Source: Hydractinia symbiolongicarpus
Taxonomy: Eukaryota; Cnidaria; Hydrozoa; Anthoathecata; Hydractiniidae
Direction of reading: 5' to 3'
Assembly (NCBI RefSeq): GCF_029227915.1
Contig: NC_079876.1
Span: 3,164,001 to 3,228,000, forward strand
DNA: 64,000 nucleotides
Shown here in pieces: positions 49,898 to 63,180 of the stretch. The position numbers and the translations under genes were made by a program. Each line of letters begins with the position of its first letter. Position 1 is the stretch's first letter. Below the pieces are notes generated by a model. The model searched no databases, was not told the DNA's origin, and worked only from the letters and a program-made list of their open reading frames with translations.

Positions 49898-52800
49898 AAA
49901 CTAAAACCCGCAATTTCCCGTAAATCCCGGTCTCGGCCCGTATAGTCAAAAGTATACAAGGAAAGTACCCAGTGAGTAAACTCATTTCCCTAACGAATTT
50001 TTAAATTATTTTTTACCACTAAAACGCATGAGACTTGTAGTTTTCAAAAATGTTTTCATTTTTGATGAGACGCTGAATAAAAGAAGTTTAATCGCCGGCA
50101 AACGAAAACCTGCGATTTCCCGTAAATCCTGGGCTCGGCCTGTATAGTCAAAAGTATACAAAGAAAGTACCCAGTGAGTAAACTCATTTCCCAAACGATT
50201 TTTTAAATTATTATTTCACCACTAAAGCCCATGAGACTTGCAGTTTTTAAAAATGTTTTCATTTTCGATGAGAGGCTGAATAAAAGAAGTTTAATCGCCG
50301 GCAAACGAAAACCCGCGATTTCCCGTAAATCCCGGACTCGGCCCGTATAGTTAAAAGTATACAAGGAAAGTACCCAGTGAGTAAACTCATTTCCCGAACG
50401 AATTTTTAAATGATTTTTTCACCACTAAAACGTATGAGACTTGTAGTTTTCAAAAATGTTTTCATTTCTGATGAGACGCTGAATAAAAGAAGTTTAATCG
50501 CCGGCAAACGAAAACCTGCGATTTCCCGTAAATCCCGGACTCGGCCCGTATAGTCAAAAGTATACAAAGAAAGTACCCAGGGAGTAAACTCATTTCCCAA
50601 ACGATTTTTTAAATTATTATTTCACTACTAAAGCCCATGAGACTTGAAGTTTTTAAAAATGTTTTCATTTTTGATGAGACGCTGAATAAAAGAAGTTTAA
50701 TCGCCGGCAAACGAAAACCCGCAATTTCCCGTAAATCCCGGTCTCGGCCCGTATAGTCAAAAGTATACAAGGAAAGTACCCAGTGAGTAAACTCATTTCC
50801 CTAACGAATTTTTAAATTATTTTTTTACCACTAAAACGCATGAGACTTGTAGTTTTCAAAAATGTTTTCATTTTTGATGAGACGCTGAATAAAAGAAGTT
50901 TAATCGCCGGTAAACGAAAACCTGCGATTTCCCGTAAATCCTGGGCTCGGCCCGTATAGTCAAAAGTATACAAAGAAAGTACCCAGGGAGTAAACTCATT
51001 TCCCAAACGATTTTTTAAATTATTATTTCACCACCAAAGCCCATGAGACTTGTAGTTTTTAAAAATGTTTTCATTTTCGATGAGAGGCTGAATAAAAGAA
51101 GTTTAATCGCCGGCAAACGAAAACCCGCGATTTCCCGTAAATCCCGGACTCGGCCCGTATAGTTAAAAGTATACAAGGAAAGTACCCAGTGAGTAAACTC
51201 ATTTCCCGAACGAATTTTTAAATGATTTTTTCACCACTAAAACGTATGAGACTTGTAGTTTTCAAAAATGTTTTCATTTTTGATGAGACGCTGAATAAAA
51301 GAAGTTTAATCGCCGGCAAACGAAAACCTGCGATTTCCCGTAAATCCCGGACTCAGCCCGTATAGTCAAAAGTATACAAAGAAAGTACCCAGGGAGTAAA
51401 CTCATTTCCCAAACGATTTTTTAAATTATTATTTCACCACTAAAGCCCATGAGACTTGTAGTTTTTAAAAATGTTTTCATTTTTGATGAGACGCTGAATA
51501 AAAGAAGTTTAATCGCCGGCAAACTAAAACCCACAATTTCCCGTAAATCCCGGTCTCGGCCCGTATAGTCAAAAGTATACAAGGAAAGTACCCAGTGAGT
51601 AAACTCATTTCCCTAACGAATTTTTAAATTATTTTTTTACCACTAAAACGCATGAGACTTGTAGTTTTCAAAAATGTTTTCATTTTTGATGAGACGCTGA
51701 ATAAAAGAAGTTTAATCGCCGGCAAACGAAAACCTGCGATTTCCCGTAAATCCCGGACTCGGCCCGTATAGTCAAAAGTATACAAAGAGAGTACCAAGGG
51801 TGTAAACTCATTTCCCGAACGATTTTTTAAATTATTTTTTCACCACTAAAACGCATGAGACTTGTAGTTTTCAAAAAAGTTTTCATTTTTGATGAGACGC
51901 TGAATAAAAGAAGTTTAATCGCCGGCAAACGAAAACCTGCGATTTCCCGTAAATCCCGGACTCGGCCCGAATAGTCAAAAGTATACAAAGAAAGTACCCA
52001 GGGAGTAAACTCATTTCCCTAACGAATTTTTAAATTATTTTTTCACCACTAAAACGCATGAGACTTGTAGTTTTCAAAAATGTTTTCATTTTTGATGAGA
52101 CGCTGAATAAAAGAAGTTTAATAGCTGGCAAACGAAAACCTGCGATATCCCGTAAATCCCGGACTCGGCCCGTATAGTCAAAAGTATACAAAGAGAGTAC
52201 CAAGGGTGTAAACTCATTTCCCGAACGATTTTTTAAGTTATTATTTCACCACTAAAGCCCATGAGACTTGTAGTTTTTAAAAATGTTTTCATTTTTGATG
52301 AGACGCTGAATACAAGAAGTTTAATCGCCGGCAAACTAAAACCCACAATTTCCCGTAAATCCCGGTCTCGGCCCGTATAGTCAAAAGTATACAAGGAAAG
52401 TACCCAGTGAGTAAACTCATTTCCCTAACGAATTTTTAAATTATTTTTTTACCACTAAAACGCATGAGACTTGTAGTTTTCAAAAATGTTTTCATTTTTG
52501 ATGAGACGCTGAATAAAAGACGTTTAATCGCCGGCAAACGAAAACCTGCGATTTCCCGTAAATCCCGGACTCGGCCCGTATAGTCAAAAGTATACAAAGA
52601 GAGTACCAAGGGTGTAAACTCATTTCCCGAACGATTTTTTAAATTATTTTTTCACCACTAAAACGCATGAGACTTGTAGTTTTCAAAAAAGTTTTCATTT
52701 TTGATAAGACGCTGAATAAAAGAAGTTTAATCGCCGGCAAACAAAAACCTGCGATTTCCCGTAAATCCCGGACTCGGCCCGAATAGTCAAAAGTATACAA

Positions 52801-55800
52801 AGAAAGTACCCAGGGAGTAAACTCATTTCCCTAACGAATTTTTAAATTATTTTTTCACCACTAAAACGCATGAGACTTGTAGTTTTCAAAAATGTTTTCA
52901 TTTTTGATGAGACGCTGAATAAAAGAAGTTTAATAGCTGGCAAACGAAAACCTGCGATTTCCCGTAAATCCCGGACTCGGCCCGTATAGTCAAAAGTATA
53001 CAAAGAGAGTACCAAGGGTGTAAACTCATTTCCCGAACGATTTTTTAAATTATTTTTTCACCACTAAAACGCATGAGACTTGTAGTTTTCAAAAAAGTTT
53101 TCATTTTTGATGAGACGCTGAATAAAAGAAGTTTAATCGCCGGCAAACGAAAACCTGCGATTTCCCGTAAATCCCGGACTCGGCCCGTATAGTCAAAAGT
53201 ATACAAAGAATGTACCCAGGGAGTAAACTCATTTCCCGAACGATTTTTTAAATGATTATTTCACCAGTAAAGCCCATGAGACTTGTAGTTTTTAAAAATG
53301 TTTTCATTTTTGATGAGACGCTGAATAAAAGAAGTTTAATCGCCGGCAAACTAAAACCCACAATTTCCCGTAAATCCCGGTCTCGGCCCGTATAGTCAAA
53401 AGTATACAAGGAAAGTACCCAGTGAGTAAACTCATTTCCCTAACGAATTTTTAAATTATTTTTTTACCACTAAAACGCATGAGACTTGTAGTTTTCAAAA
53501 ATGTTTTCATTTTTGATGAGACGCTGAATAAAAGAAGTTTAATCGCCGGCAAACGAAAACCTGCGATTTCCCGTAAATCCCGGACTCGGCCCGTATAGTC
53601 AAAAGTATACAAAGAGAGTACCAAGGGTGTAAACTCATTTCCCGAACGATTTTTTAAATTATTTTTTCACCACTAAAACGCATGAGCTTGTAGTTTTCAA
53701 AAATGTTTTCATTTTTGATGAGACGCTGAATAAAAGAAGTTTAATAGCTGGCAAACGAAAACCTGCGATTTCCCGTAAACCCCGGACTCAGCCCGTATGG
53801 TCAAAAGTATACAAAGAAAGTACCCAGGGAGTAAACTCATTCCCCAAACGATTTTTTAAATGATTATTTCACCACTAAAGCCCATGAGACTTGTAGTTTT
53901 TAAAAATGTTTTCATTTTTGATGAGACGCTGAATAAAAGAAGTTTAATCGCCGGCAAACTAAAACCCACAATTTCCCGTAAATCCCGGTCTCGGCCCGTA
54001 TAGTCAAAAGTATACAAGGAAAGTACCCAGTGAGTAAACTCATTTCCCTAACGAATTTTTAAATTATTTTTTTACCACTAAAACGCATGAGACTTGTAGT
54101 TTTCAAAAATGTTTTCATTTTTGATGAGACGCTGAATAAAAGAAGTTTAATCGCCGGCAAACGAAAACCTGCGATTTCCCGTAAATCCCGGACTCGGCCC
54201 GTATAGTCAAAAGTATACAAAGAGAGTACCAAGGGTGTAAACTCATTTCCCGAACGATTTTTTAAATTATTTTTTCACCACTAAAACGCATGAGACTTGT
54301 AGTTTTCAAAAAAGTTTTCATTTTTGATGAGACGCTGAATAAAAGAAGTTTAATCGCCTGCAAACGAAAACCTGCGATTTCCCGTAAATCCCGGACTCGG
54401 CCCGAATAGTCAAAAGTATACAAAGAAAGTACCCAGGGAGTAAACTCATTTCCCTAACGAATTTTTAAATTATTTTTTCACCACTAAAACGCATGAGACT
54501 TGTAGTTTTCAAAAATGTTTTCATTTTTGATGAGACGCTGAATAAAAGAAGTTTAATAGCTGGCAAACGAAAACCTGCGATTTCCCGTAAATCCCGGACT
54601 CGGCCCGTATAGTCAAAAGTATACAAAGAGAGTACCAAGGGTGTAAACTCATTTCCCGAACGATTTTTTAAGTTATTATTTCACCACTAAAGCCCATGAG
54701 ACTTGTAGTTTTTAAAAATGTTTTCATTTTTGATGAGACGCTGAATAAAAGAAGTTTAATCGCCGGCAAACTAAAACCCACAATTTCCCGTAAATACCGG
54801 TCTCGGCCCGTATAGTCAAAAGTATACAAGGAAAGTACCCAGTGAGTAAACTCATTTCCCTAACGAATTTTTAAATTATTTTTTTACCACTAAAACGCAT
54901 GAGACTTGTAGTTTTCAAAAATGTTTTCATTTTTGATGAGACGCTGAATAAAAGAAGTTTAATCGCCGGCAAACGAAAACCTGCGATTTCCCGTAAATCC
55001 CGGACTCGGCCCGTATAGTCAAAAGTATACAAAGAGAGTACCAAGGGTGTAAACTCATTTCCCGAACGATTTTTTAAATTATTTTTTCACCACTAAAACG
55101 CATGAGACTTGTAGTTTTCAAAAAAGTTTTCATTTTTGATGAGACGCTGAATAATAGAAGTTTAATCGCCGGCAAACAAAAACCTGCGATTTCCCGTAAA
55201 TCCCGGACTCGGCCCGAATAGTCAAAAGTATACAAAGAAAGTACCCAGGGAGTAAACTCATTTCCCTAACGAATTTTTAAATTATTTTTTCACCACTAAA
55301 ACGCATGAGACTTGTAGTTTTCAAAAATGTTTTCATTTTTGATGAGACGCTGAATAAAAGAAGTTTAATAGCTGGCAAACGAAAACCTGCGATTTCCCGT
55401 AAATCCCGGACTCGGCCCGTATAGTCAAAAGTTTACAAAGAGAGTACCAAGGGTGTAAACTCATTTCCCGAACGATTTTTTAAATTATTTTTTCACCACT
55501 AAAACGCATGAGACTTGTAGTTTTCAAAAAAGTTTTCATTTTTGATGAGACGCTGAATAAAAGAAGTTTAAACGCCGGCAAACGAAAACCTGCGATTTCC
55601 CGTAAATCCCGGACTCGGCCCGTATAGTCAAAAGTATACAAAGAAAGTACCCAGGGAGTAAACTCATTTCCCGAACGATTTTTTAAATGATTATTTCACC
55701 AGTAAAGCCCATGAGACTTGTAGTTTTTAAAAATGTTTTCATTTTTGATGAGACGCTGAATAAAAGAAGTTTAATCGCCGGCAAACGAAAACCCGCAATT

Positions 55801-55861
55801 TCCCGTAAATCCCGGTCTCGGTCCGTATAGTCAAACGTATACAAGGAAAGTACCCAGTGAG
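49898..55861 (+). repeat. Super-unit segment of copy 2
   Basis: This repeats 28,996-34,960 at an offset of 20,902 bp. Private changes include GACGTTTAAT at about 52,519, TTGATAAGACG at about 52,704, CATTCCCCAAACG at about 53,840, AAATACCGG at about 54,793 and GAATAATAGAAG at about 55,151. GTAAACCCCGG is shared with copy 1. No gene is present. Confidence 0.85.
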
Positions 55862-58701
55862 TAAACTCATTTCCCTAACGAATTTTTAAATTATTTTTTC
55901 ACCACTAAAACGCATGAGACTTGTAGTTTTCAAAAATGTTTTCATTTTTGATGAGACGCTGAATAAAAGAAGTTTAATCGCTGGCAAACGAAAACCTGCG
56001 ATTTCCTGTAAATCCCGGACTCTGCCCGTATAGTCAAAAGTATACAAAGAAGGTACCCAGGGTGTAAACTCATTTCCCGAACGATTTTTTAAATTACTAT
56101 TTCACCACTAAAGCCCATGAGACTTGTAGTTTTTAAAAATGTTTTCATTTTTGATGAGACGCTGAATAAAAGAAGTTTAATTGCCGGCAAGCGAAAACCT
56201 GCGATTTCCAGTAAATCCCGGACTCGGCCCGTATAGTCAAAAGTATACAAAGAGAGTACCCAGGGTGTAAACTCATTTCCCGAACGATTTTTTAAATTAT
56301 TTTTTTACCACTAAAAAGCATGAGACTTGTAGTTTTCAAAAATGTTTTCATTTTTGATGAGACGCTGAATAAAAGAAGTTTAATCGCCGGCAAACGAAAA
56401 CCTGCGATTTCCCGTAAATTCCAGACTCGGCCCGTATAGTCAAAAGTATACAAAGAGAGTACCCAGGGTGTAAACTCATTTCCGTAACGATTTTTTAAAT
56501 TATTTTTTCACCACTAAAACGCATGAGACTTGTAGTTTTCAAAAATGTTTTCATTTTTGATGAGACGCTGAATAAAAGAAGTTTAATCGCCGGCAAACGA
56601 AAACCTGCGATTTCCCGTAAATCCCGGACTCGGCCCGTATAGTCAAAAGTATACAAAGAAAGTACCCAGGGAGTAAACTCATTTCCCAAACGATTTTTTA
56701 AATGATTATTTCACCAGTAAAGCCCATGAGACTTATAGTTTATAAAAATGTGTTCATTTTTGATGAGACGCTGAATAAAAGAAGTTTAATCGCCGGCAAA
56801 CGAAAACCCGCAATTTCCCGTAAATCCCGGTCTCGGCCCGTATAGTCAAACGTATACAAGGAAAGTACCCAGTGAGTAAACTCATTTCCCTAACGAATTT
56901 TTAAATTATTTTTTCACCATTAAAACGCATGAGACTTGTAGTTTTCAAAAATGTTTTCATTTTTGATGAGACGCTGAATAAAAGAAGTTTAATCGCTGGC
57001 AAACGAAAACCTGCGATTTCCTGTAAATCCCGGACTCGGCCCGTATAGTCAAAAGTATACAAAGAAGGTACCCAGGGTGTAAACTCATTTCCCGAACGAT
57101 TTTTTAAATTATTATTTCACCACTGAAGCCCATGAGACTTGTAGTTTTTAAAAATGTTTTCATTTTTGATGAGACGCTGAATAAAAGAAGTTTAATCGCC
57201 GACAAACGAAAACCCGCCATTTCCCGTAAATCCCGGTCTCTGCCCGTATAGTCGAATGTATACAAAGAAAGTACCCAGGAAGTAAACTCATTTCCCGAAC
57301 GATTTTTTAAATTTTTTTTTCACCACTAAAACGCATGAGACTTGTAGTTTTCAAAAATGTTTTCATTTTGATGAGACGCTGAATAAAAGAAGTTTAATCG
57401 CCGGCAAACCAAAACCTGCGATTTCCCGTAAATCCCGGACTCGGCCCGTATAGTCAAAAGTATACAAAGAAAGTACCCAGGGAGTAAACTAATTTCCCAA
57501 ACGATTTTTTAAATTATTATTTCACCACTAAAGCCCATGAGAATTGTAGTTTTAAAAATGTTTTCATTTTTGATGAGACGCTTAATAAAAGAGGTTTAAT
57601 TGCAGGCAAACGAAATCCCGCGATTTCCCGTAAATCCCGGGCTTGGCCCGTATAGTCGAATGTATACAAAGAAAGTACCCAGGAAGTAAACTCATTCCCC
57701 GAACGATTTTTTAAATTTTTTATTCACCACTAAAACGCATGAGACTTGTAGTTTTCAAAAATGTTTTCATTTTTGATGAGACGCTGAATAAAAGAAGTTT
57801 AATCGCCGGCAAACGAAAACCTGCGATTTCCAGTAAATCTCAGACTCGGTCCGTATAGTCAAAAGTATACAAAGAGAGTACCCAGGGTGTAAACTCATTT
57901 CCCGAACGATTTTTTAAATTATTTTTTTACCACTAAAAAGCATGAGACTTGTAGTTTTCAAAAATGTTTTCATTTTTGATGAGACGCTGAATAAAAGAAG
58001 TTTAATCGCCGGCAAACGAAAACCTGCGATTTCCCGTAAATCCTGGACTCGGCCCGTATAGTCAAAAGTATACAAAGAAAGTACCCAGGGAGTAAACTCA
58101 TTTCCCAAACGATTTTTTAAATGATTATTTCACCACTAAAGCCCATGAGACTTGTAGTTTTTAAAAATGTTTTCATTTTTGATGAGACGCTGAATAAAAG
58201 AAGTTTAATCGCCGGCAAACTAAAACCCACAATTTCCCGTAAATCCCGGTCTCGGCCCGTATAGTCAAAAGTATACAAGGAAAGTACCCAGTGAGTAAAC
58301 TCATTTCCCTAACGAATTTTTAAATTATTTTTTTACCACTAAAACGCATGAGACTTGTAGTTTTCAAAAATGTTTTCATTTTTGATGAGACGCTGAATAA
58401 AAGAAGTTTAATCGCCGGCAAACGAAAACCTGCGATTTCCCGTAAATCCCGGACTCGGCCCGTATAGTCAAAAGTATACAAAGAGAGTACCAAGGGTGTA
58501 AACTCATTTCCCGAACGATTTTTTAAATTATTTTTTCACCACTAAAACGCATGAGACTTGTAGTTTTCAAAAAAGTTTTCATTTTTAATGAGACGCTGAA
58601 TAAAAGAAGTTTAATCGCCTGCAAACGAAAACCTGCGATTTCCCGTAAATCCCGGACTCGGCCCGAATAGTCAAAAGTATACAAAGAAAGTACCCAGGGA
58701 G
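55862..58701 (+). repeat. 14-monomer HOR (2840 bp), copy 1
   Basis: Fourteen monomers recur exactly 2840 bp downstream. Paired landmarks are TATAGTTTATAAAAATGTG (56,733/59,573), TTGCAGG (57,600/60,440), TTTTTAATGAGACG (about 58,581/61,421) and TTCCTGTAAAT with CTCTGCCCG (about 56,008/58,848). The unit overlaps the end of the 20-kb duplication. It also includes a block (about 57.2-58.1 kb) of the subfamily otherwise confined to the first 14 kb. Confidence 0.9.
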
Positions 58702-61541
58702 TAAACTCATTTCCCTAACGAATTTTTAAATTATTTTTTCACCACTAAAACGCATGAGACTTGTAGTTTTCAAAAATGTTTTCATTTTTGATGAGACGCT
58801 GAATAAAAGAAGTTTAATCGCTGGCAAACGAAAACCTGCGATTTCCTGTAAATCCCGGACTCTGCCCGTATAGTCAAAAGTATACAAAGAAGGTACCCAG
58901 GGTGTAAACTCATTTCCCGAACGATTTTTTAAATTACTATTTCACCACTAAAGCCCATGAGACTTGTAGTTTTTAAAAATGTTTTCATTTTTGATGAGAC
59001 GCTGAATAAAAGAAGTTTAATTGCCGGCAAGCGAAAACCTGCGATTTCCAGAAAATCCCGGACTCGGCCCGTATAGTCAAAAGTATACAAAGAGAGTACC
59101 CAGGGTGTAAACTCATTTCCCGAACGATTTTTTAAATTATTTTTTTACCACTAAAAAGCATGAGACTTGTAGTTTTCAAAAATGTTTTCATTTTTGATGA
59201 GACGCTGAATAAAAGAAGTTTAATCGCCGGCAAACGAAAACCTGCGATTTCCCGTAAATTCCGGACTCGGCCCGTATAGTCAAAAGTATACAAAGAGAGT
59301 ACCCAGGGTGTAAACTCATTTCCGTAACGATTTTTTAAATTATTTTTTCACCACTAAAACGCATGAGACTTGTAGTTTTCAAAAATGTTTTCATTTTTGA
59401 TGAGACGCTGAATAAAAGAAGTTTAATCGCCGGCAAACGAAAACCTGCGATTTCCCGTAAATCCCGGACTCGGCCCGTATAGTCAAAAGTATACAAAGAA
59501 AGTACCCAGGGAGTAAACTCATTTCCCAAACGATTTTTTAAATGATTATTTCACCAGTAAAGCCCATGAGACTTATAGTTTATAAAAATGTGTTCATTTT
59601 TGATGAGACGCTGAATAAAAGAAGTTTAATCGCCGGCAAACGAAAACCCGCAATTTCCCGTAAATCCCGGTCTCGGCCCGTATAGTCAAACGTATACAAG
59701 GAAAGTACCCAGTGAGTAAACTCATTTCCCTAACGAATTTTTAAATTATTTTTTCACCATTAAAACGCATGAGACTTGTAGTTTTCAAAAATGTTTTCAT
59801 TTTTGATGAGACGCTGAATAAAAGAAGTTTAATCGCTGGCAAACGAAAACCTGCGATTTCCTGTAAATCCCGGACTCGGCCCGTATAGTCAAAAGTATAC
59901 AAAGAAGGTACCCAGGGTGTAAACTCATTTCCCGAACGATTTTTTAAATTATTATTTCACCACTAAAGCCCATGAGACTTGTAGTTTTTAAAAATGTTTT
60001 CATTTTTGATGAGACGCTGAATAAAAGAAGTTTAATCGCCGGCAAACGAAAACCCGCCATTTCCCGTAAATCCCGGTCTCGGCCCGTATAGTCGAATGTA
60101 TACAAAGAAAGTACCCAGGAAGTAAACTCATTTCCCGAACGATTTTTTAAATTTTTTTTTCACCACTAAAACGCATGAGACTTGTAGTTTTCAAAAATGT
60201 TTTCATTTTGATGAGACGCTGAATAAAAGAAGTTTAATCGCCGGCAAACCAAAACCTGCGATTTTCCGTAAATCCCGGACTCGGCCCGTATAGTCAAAAG
60301 TATACAAAGAAAGTACCCAGGGAGTAAACTAATTTCCCAAACGATTTTTTAAATTATTATTTCACCACTAAAGCCCATGAGAATTGTAGTTTTAAAAATG
60401 TTTTCATTTTTGATGAGACGCTTAATAAAAGAGGTTTAATTGCAGGCAAACGAAATCCCGCGATTTCCCGTAAATCCCGGGCTTGGCCCGTATAGTCGAA
60501 TGTATACAAAGAAAGTACCCAGGAAGTAAACTCATTCCCCGAACGATTTTTTAAATTTTTTATTCACCACTAAAACGCATGAGACTTGTAGTTTTCAAAA
60601 ATGTTTTCATTTTTGATGAGACGCTGAATAAAAGAAGTTTAATCGCCGGCAAACGAAAACCTGCGATTTCCAGTAAATCCCAGACTCGGTCCGTATAGTC
60701 AAAAGTATACAAAGAGAGTACCCAGGGTGTAAACTCATTTCCCGAACGATTTTTTAAATTATTTTTTTACCACTAAAAAGCATGAGACTTGTAGTTTTCA
60801 AAAATGTTTTCATTTTTGATGAGACGCTGAATAAAAGAAGTTTAATCGCCGGCAAACGAAAACCTGCGATTTCCCGTAAATCCTGGACTCGGCCCGTATA
60901 GTCAAAAGTATACAAAGAAAGTACCCAGGGAGTAAACTCATTTCCCAAACGATTTTTTAAATGATTATTTCACCACTAAAGCCCATGAGACTTGTAGTTT
61001 TTAAAAATGTTTTCATTTTTGATGAGACGCTGAATAAAAGAAGTTTAATCGCCGGCAAACTAAAACCCACAATTTCCCGTAAGTCCCGGTCTCGGCCCGT
61101 ATAGTCAAAAGTATACAAGGAAAGTACCCAGTGAGTAAACTCATTTCCCTAACGAATTTTTAAATTATTTTTTTACCACTAAAACGCATGAGACTTGCAG
61201 TTTTCAAAAATGTTTTCATTTTTGATGAGACGCTGAATAAAAGAAGTTTAATCGCCGGCAAACGAAAACCTGCGATTTCCCGTAAATCCCGGACTCGGCC
61301 CGTATAGTCAAAAGTATACAAAGAGAGTACCAAGGGTGTAAACTCATTTCCTGAACGATTTTTTAAATTATTTTTTCACCACTAAAACGCATGAGACTTG
61401 TAGTTTTCAAAAAAGTTTTCATTTTTAATGAGACGCTGAATAAAAGAAGTTTAATCGCCTGCAAACGAAAACCTGCGATTTCCCGTAAATCCCGGACTCG
61501 GCCCGAATAGTCAAAAGTATACAAAGAAAGTACCCAGGGAG
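58702..61541 (+). repeat. 14-monomer HOR (2840 bp), copy 2
   Basis: It matches copy 1 and the match runs on to about 61,657. Differences noted by eye are CCAGAAAATCC at about 59,047, CCGGACTCGG for CCAGACTCGG at about 59,262, CACTAAAGCC for CACTGAAGCC at about 59,964, GCCGGC for GCCGAC at 60,038, AAGTCCCGG at about 61,081, GACTTGCAG at about 61,194 and TTTCCTGAACG at about 61,349. Confidence 0.9.
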
Positions 61542-63180
61542 TAAACTCATTTCCCTAACGAATTTTTAAATTATTTTTTCACCACTAAAACGCATGAGAC
61601 TTGTAGTTTTCAAAAATGTTTTCATTTTTGATGAGACGCTGAATAAAAGAAGTTTAATAGCTGGCAAACGAAAACCTGCGATTTCCCGTAAATCCCGGAC
61701 TCGGCCCGTATAGTCAAAAGTATACAAAGAGAGTACCAAGGGTGTAAACTCATTTCCCGAACGATTTTTTAAGTTATTATTTCACCACTAAAGCCCATGA
61801 GACTTGTAGTTTTTAAAAATGTTTTCATTTTTGATGAGACGCTGAATACAAGAAGTTTAATCGCCGGCAAACTAAAACCCACAATTTCCCGTAAATCCCG
61901 GTCTCGGCCCGTATAGTCAAAAGTATACAAGGAAAGTACCCAGTGAGTAAACTCATTTCCCTAACGAATTTTTAAATTATTTTTTTACCACTAAAACGCA
62001 TGAGACTTGTAGTTTTCAAAAATGTTTTCATTTTTGATGAGACGCTGAATAAAAGAAGTTTAATCGCCGGCAAACGAAAACCTGCGATTTCCCGTAAATC
62101 CCGGACTCGGCCCGTATAGTCAAAAGTATACAAAGAGAGTACCAAGGGTGTAAACTCATTTCCCGAACGATTTTTTAAATTATTTTTTCACCACTAAAAC
62201 GCATGAGACTTGTAGTTTTCAAAAAAGTTTTCATTTTTGATGAGACGCTGAATAAAAGAAGTTTAATCGCCGGCAAACAAAAACCTGCGATTTCCCGTAA
62301 ATCCCGGACTCGGCCCGAATAGTCAAAAGTATACAAAGAAAGTACCCAGGGAGTAAACTCATTTCCCTAACGAATTTTTAAATTATTTTTTCACCACTAA
62401 AACGCATGAGACTTGTAGTTTTCAAAAATGTTTTCATTTTTGATGAGACGCTGAATAAAAGAAGTTTAATAGCTGGCAAACGAAAACCTGCGATTTCCCG
62501 TAAATCCCGGACTCGGCCCGTATAGTCAAAAGTATACAAAGAGAGTACCAAGGGTGTAAACTCATTTCCCGAACGATTTTTTAAATTATTTTTTCACCAC
62601 TAAAACGCATGAGACTTGTAGTTTTCAAAAAAGTTTTGATTTTTGATGAGACGCTGAATAAAAGAAGTTTAATCGCCGGCAAACGAAAACCTGCGATTTC
62701 CCGTAAATCCCGGACTCGGCCCGTATAGTCAAAAGTATACAAAGAAAGTACCCAGGGAGTAAACTCATTTCCCGAACGATTTTTTAAATGATTATTTCAC
62801 CAGTAAAGCCCATGAGACTTGTAGTTTTTAAAAATGTTTTCATTTTTGATGAGACGCTGAATAAAAGAAGTTTAATCGCCGGCAAACGAAAACCCGCAAT
62901 TTCCCGTAAATCCCGGTCTCGGTCCGTATAGTCAAACGTATACAAGGAAAGTACCCAGTGAGTAAACTCATTTCCCTAACGAATTTTTAAATTATTTTTT
63001 CACCACTAAAACGCATGAGACTTGTAGTTTTCAAAAATGTTTTCATTTTTGATGAGACGCTGAATAAAAGAAGTTTAATCGCTGGCAAACGAAAACCTGC
63101 GATTTCCTGTAAATCCCGGACTCTGCCCGTATAGTCAAAAGTATACAAAGAAGGTACCCAGGGTGTAAACTCATTTCCCG
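61542..63180 (+). repeat. Satellite array, monomer order as in 54.5-56.1 kb
   Basis: The order AGCTGG, GAATACAAG, AAACTAAAACCCACAA, AAAAAAG, ACAAAAACC, then GGTCCG/GTCAAACG and TTCCTGTAAAT/CTCTGCCCG follows that seen before each 14-mer unit, with some monomers missing. One private change is AGTTTTGATTTTTG at about 62,634. No gene is present. Confidence 0.82.

Larger units (their letters stand above)
36905..57197 (+). repeat. ~20.3-kb tandem duplication, copy 2
   Basis: Both copies run up to the shared private variant GCCGACAAACG (36,905 and 57,198), after which they part. Copy 2 has two extra monomers at about 40.76-41.17 kb and two at about 45.2-45.6 kb, and lacks three monomers that copy 1 gained at about 34.6-35.2 kb. 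Differences seen by eye are few for 20 kb. Examples are GAGTACAAG against GAATACAAG (31.39/52.30 kb), TTACCCC against TTAACAC (26.47/47.38 kb), CTAAGGAATT at about 47.96 kb, AATGTCTTC at about 48.02 kb and GACGTTTAA at about 52.52 kb. This suggests a very recent amplification or, less likely, an assembly duplication. Confidence 0.88.
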
